Part shown: positions 60,680 through 64,000 of the stretch, piece after piece
How the letters are laid out: the number at the start of each line of letters is the position of its first letter
How positions within the stretch are numbered: position 1 is the stretch's first letter
Source: Nymphalis io
Lineage: Eukaryota; Arthropoda; Insecta; Lepidoptera; Nymphalidae
NCBI RefSeq assembly: GCF_905147045.1
Contig: NC_065897.1
Span: 5,037,001 to 5,101,000 of the forward strand
DNA: 64,000 bases
Reading direction: 5' to 3'
The notes under the pieces: generated by a model
Databases searched by the model: none
Seen by the model: only the letters and a program-made list of their open reading frames with translations
What the model was told of the DNA's origin: nothing
Made by a program: the position numbers and the translations under genes

Positions 60680-60905
60680 TACTTGGCTGGGTAGGTACCA
60701 TCCACTTATCAGATATTCTACCGCTAAACAATAATACTTCGTATAGTTGTGTCTCCGCTTAAAGGGTGAGCGAGCCAGTGTGACTACTGACATAATAACT
60801 ATTATTTCTTATAGTGCTAGCCAATTTCTAGCCAATGTCTATGAGCGGTGGTGACCACTAATCAGGAGGTCCATTTGCTCGTCCTCCTTCCTATAATATA
60901 AAAAA
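60680..60905 (-). repeat. Rep-D, near full length
   Basis: Reverse copy: gtaggtaccatccacttatc, agatattctaccgctaaaca, aagggtgagcgagccagtgt, gtggtgaccactaatcagga, gctcgtcctccttcctata. Part of the middle is deleted. Confidence 0.82.
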
Positions 60906-61247
60906 CAAATAGTGTTTTACAAATAATCCTGTATAAAAAATGAAAATACGGCTTAAATAAAGATAAACAAAAGGTGAAAACACAAATCGCACACTGTTTA
61001 CTCACGATCCTGCTTGTCTCACGGTTGTCACGTACATACACATGGGATTGTTCAAATACTTCGTGGTCGAATATCTGCAATATTTAATTTTAATCTTTAT
61101 CTTTATAAAATAATTCTTCAGATTGGAAGGTAACAAAATAAATTAAAAAATACCTCATTTCATCCTGTGCTGTTGTCCAAGTTGGGATGGCCAGCTAGTT
61201 TTAAACGCAGTACGTTACAAGTGACTTGCTTTTGTTTTAATCTATAC

Positions 61248-61345
61248 TAATACTACAAATGTTAAGGTAACTATGTCTGTCTGTCTGTTACGCTTTTACG
61301 CTTGCGCATTGGATTACGGTTAGTTTGAACTTCAAGGAACAAATA
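61248..61345 (+). repeat. interspersed repeat start, fragment
   Basis: atactaatactacaaatgtt, then repeated gtctgt words and gttacgcttttacgcttgcg: same type as the starts at 54940 and the tail at 7315-7622. Confidence 0.4.
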
Positions 61346-61382
61346 GGTTACTTTTGTATTCCTAACATTGAGCTGTAAAATA

Positions 61383-61490
61383 TTGCGAGGAAGCCTGCAC
61401 GTGTCGAATGACCACTCCGCACTGGAACAGCGTGGTGGAAAATGCTTTAAATCTTCTCTTTAAGAGAAGAGTATGTGGTGTTTGTGGGAT
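61383..61490 (+). repeat. SINE-A 3' fragment
   Basis: ttgcgaggaagcctgcacgt, actccgcactggaacagcgt, ggtggaaaatgctttaaatc, ttctctttaagagaagagta; lacks the head. Confidence 0.65.
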
Positions 61491-61732
61491 ATTTAGTTAT
61501 AGATTTACTACCATATAATCGCAGTAACGCTTAAAATAGATTATGTATTTTTATAAGCTGTTAAGAAAACAAAAGTATTAATTGTTACGAAAGCAAAAGC
61601 TTACCTTCAATGTCAATCGGCATATTAACATTGCCATTGAGCGATTGAATTGAAATTTTCTTTTATTAAAAAAATCATATAAACAATCAAATAAAAAACT
61701 CTCACTGTCACATTTATAAGATTGATTTGAAT

Positions 61733-61980
61733 GGTCCGTTGCAGCAGTGGCAGTGACCCTGCCTTTCGTTCCGGGGTTGTGGGTTCTATTCTCACCCCAA
61801 GCCTGGGTATATCATGTATTATAGTGTGTTTTATCTATTTATGCATTTATTTAAAATTATATTATACATGTAAATATATCAGTCATCACAAGTATATCAG
61901 TCGTCTGTTACCCACCTTAGAATCAGACGACTGTGTGTCTGTGTGTGTATATATATATAATAATATCAAGTTAGGATTCT
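61733..61980 (+). repeat. SINE related to SINE-B
   Basis: The tRNA-like head has gcagtggcagtgaccctgcc (A box) and a B-box-like gggttctattctcacccc. The 3' part (tatatcagtcgtctgttacc, gaatcagacgactgtgtgtc) parallels the SINE-B sequence tatatcagttgtctgg...gaatcagatggccgtgtgtg. The head differs from SINE-B, so this is a related family or a recombinant. The overlapping open frames are not genes. Confidence 0.6.
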
Positions 61981-62907
61981 TATAAAGAAAGCTATCACGA
62001 GACGGAAGAAATACATAAGTGTAGTATACACATAGCTTAATGACACAAATGAAACATATAAAATCAAATCCTACGACACGCATTACTAGCTAGTCTTTTT
62101 TGTCGATAGCCGCATGTATTTCACTGGTTATCGTTCCTGGATTGAAGCCAAACAAACGGCAAACATGTCCAATACTGCCGCCACGAAGACATATAGGATC
62201 TTATACGTGGGATTTGTTCCTGGTTTGCACATTTAAAATAACGAATTTAAAAGTATATTTAACGTTTTGTGGATAAAAGATTTACGAACACACATTCTCA
62301 TCTACCATAAAATTATCCAAACTAATTAGGTTATGAAAATTATTAGATTTTTTATATTTAAAAGAATTATTACGCTTGAGCTTATCGCGATATTTATTTG
62401 CTGACGATAATAGAGCCGGTGTGCGAAACAGAGAATTATAATATTGCAATATAAATGTGAATATATTTAGATATACTTTATTCTATGAGCACAGTCTGGT
62501 ATACACCGATTTCATTCGCATAAGCTCAGCATTCTAGCGCTTACAGTAAAGATTTATGCGTCTAGTAAGCGTCTTCGACCAAGAAACTATTATACTGAGG
62601 TTCTTCCTGTACGGAAACTATTAGAGCTATACTGGACAATACGTTTAATGGTGCATTTTATATGAGGTTTATATTCTACTTTATGAAATGCATAAATAAG
62701 GATACGTCTATGCGAGTAAGTTTAATATACGAACTATACTACAGTAATGCTTAGTACAGTCATAGTATATTAAGAATATTATAAATTATAAAAATAATAA
62801 CGTTTTTTAATTAAAACATAAATAAATTGAAGGGAAGAGGAACAAAGAATTAAGACGTAATTATTAAGATTCGATTAAGCATACAATTAAAATAGATAAA
62901 GTAATAG

Positions 62908-63160
62908 TCTTTTATCCCATTGCTTGGCTAAGGCTTTTTCTCCCTTTGAAGAGGTTTGGAGCTTATTCCACTACTTCTTATTCAATGCAGTTTGGTGATA
63001 CATATTTTCAGCGAAATAAGACACGCGCAGGTTTCCTAAAGATATTTTTCTTCAGCACCCAGCGCGAGATGAATTATCAACACACGTAAAAAAATTAGAA
63101 ATGCTTGCCCGGGATTGAGCCCGCTATCATCGGTTAATGTCCAAGCGTTCTTACCACTAT
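62908..63160 (-). repeat. SINE-A, diverged
   Basis: Reverse copy: ttatcccattgcttggctaa, gaggtttggagcttattcca, agacacgcgcaggtttccta, gcttgcccgggattgagccc, ccaagcgttcttaccact. The last part of the head is replaced by a short TA run. Confidence 0.8.
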
Positions 63161-63203
63161 ATATATACACCGCCTACCTATACAATATATACTGTACAAA
63201 AAG

Positions 63204-63500
63204 CTTTTTTTATATAGAATAGGTAGGCAGTCGAGCATATGGGCCACCTGATGGTAAGTGGTCATCAACGCCCATAGACATTGGCTTTGTAAGAATTATT
63301 AACCGTTGCTTACATACCCAATGCGCCACCAACCTTGGAAACTAAGATAAGGGACATAACCCTTGTGCATGTAATTACACTGGCTCACTCACCCTTCAAA
63401 CCGGAATACAACAATACCAAGTACTGCTGTTTTACGGTAGAATATCTGATAAGTGAGTGGTACTTACCCAGATGAGCTTGCACTAAGCCCTACACCACCA
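63204..63500 (+). repeat. Rep-D, full length
   Basis: Starts ttttttatatagaataggta and gggccacctgatggtaagtg; ends ggtacttacccagatgagct, tgcactaagccctacaccac. Colinear with 51715-52013 with a short extra block (gataagggacataacc). Confidence 0.9.
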
Positions 63501-63579
63501 GGCTGCGAAAGAAAAATAAATAAAATAAAATAATGATTACACTTTCCTATAAAGACATATATTTAAAAATATAATAATA

Positions 63580-63836
63580 ATAATGTCCTACAGACCGATT
63601 TCGGCCACGGCGGCCAATCTCATAAGAGATTAGCCAACTACGCAGGAGATATTATAGTGCACAAGTGTGTGCGCAAACACAGGTGCACTCTCTATTCCCT
63701 AACTCTCATAATCCAATGGGACGGCAATCCGACACGGCCGAAAAGAGTTCTTTCCGAGACACGGGAGTGTACACACTTCTAACTTCCAGACTCCGGGCTG
63801 CTATTGAGAATTCTTTGACAGAAAATCTCAATTACT
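63580..63836 (-). repeat. SINE-C, truncated at its head
   Basis: Reverse copy: taatgtcctacagaccgatt, tcggccacggcggccaatct, tatagtgcacaagtgtgtgc, ccaatgggacggcaatccga, gagacacgggagtgtacaca, cttccagactccgggctgct, tttgacagaaaatctcaatt. The tRNA-like head is absent. The 87-codon plus frame is a SINE shadow. Confidence 0.88.
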
Positions 63837-64000
63837 TATATATATTATTTACTTATATATCTAAAAATATACACGTAAGTGATATACTAATAATCATATG
63901 TGGTCATGGAAAATTAAATACTAGATAAAAAACTTTCGTTCTACAGTTCTAATCATAGGATTTTATTTTAAGCCAAGACGCAAAAATCTAGCACAGTTAC

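Larger units (their letters stand above)
59190..62905. other. AT-rich region with scattered repeats
   Basis: No gene recognised. 60345-60475 is a GC-richer unique patch (agatctgcgaggggtgtcgc, gcggtcgtagctcgg). 59863-59901 has a weak AT-rich inverted repeat. The minus-strand frame at 60862-61080 overlaps Rep-D and is rejected. Confidence 0.4.

Overview
This window looks like nuclear DNA from a lepidopteran, probably a butterfly. It is strongly AT-rich with long non-coding stretches. It is littered with tRNA-derived SINEs and short interspersed repeats of the kind common in Lepidoptera. The commonest SINE resembles the Metulj SINEs of nymphalids such as Heliconius; that name is from memory and unchecked. 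There are no bacterial operons, rRNA genes or CRISPR arrays, and I see no convincing intact tRNA gene.

Only one protein-coding gene is secure: a two-exon cytochrome P450 on the + strand (ATG at 53036, stop at 54596-54598, 165 bp intron 54270-54434, 465 residues). It has a membrane anchor, the helix C WxxxR, ExxR, a PERF-like PNRF and the heme loop FGAGPRKCVG. Its oxygen-binding I-helix motif is atypical and the protein is shorter than usual. A TATA box, an arthropod-type initiator and an AATAAA signal frame it.

Layout. 1-53000 is gene-poor. It holds SINE-A (Metulj-like), SINE-B (tRNA-derived, tail ending in ATT repeats), SINE-C (A box like tRNA-Glu), a Lepidoptera-wide repeat called Rep-D here, 3' ends of non-LTR elements, a candidate inverted-repeat transposon (16139-16947) and a related MITE (35982-36132). 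Repeats are densest at 8.0-9.8, 24.7-33.7, 36-38.4 and 58.4-63.8 kb. Between them are a few GC- or CpG-rich unique islands with dyad motifs (about 0.95, 5.4, 6.4, 9.95, 11.5 and 14.7 kb) that could be regulatory. 54.7-64 kb is again repeats and AT-rich DNA.

The most unusual non-coding signal is recurrent short-loop inverted duplication. Several SINE copies from different families, and one unique site, contain near-perfect palindromes in which part of the local sequence is copied in reverse (8097-8136, 8183-8220, 11084-11139, 48882-48926, 56066-56109). Two nested insertions of the same non-LTR 3' end into older SINEs, each with target-site duplications, give a clear insertion order. I found no multi-gene system here. 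Everything outside the P450 and the repeats is tentative.
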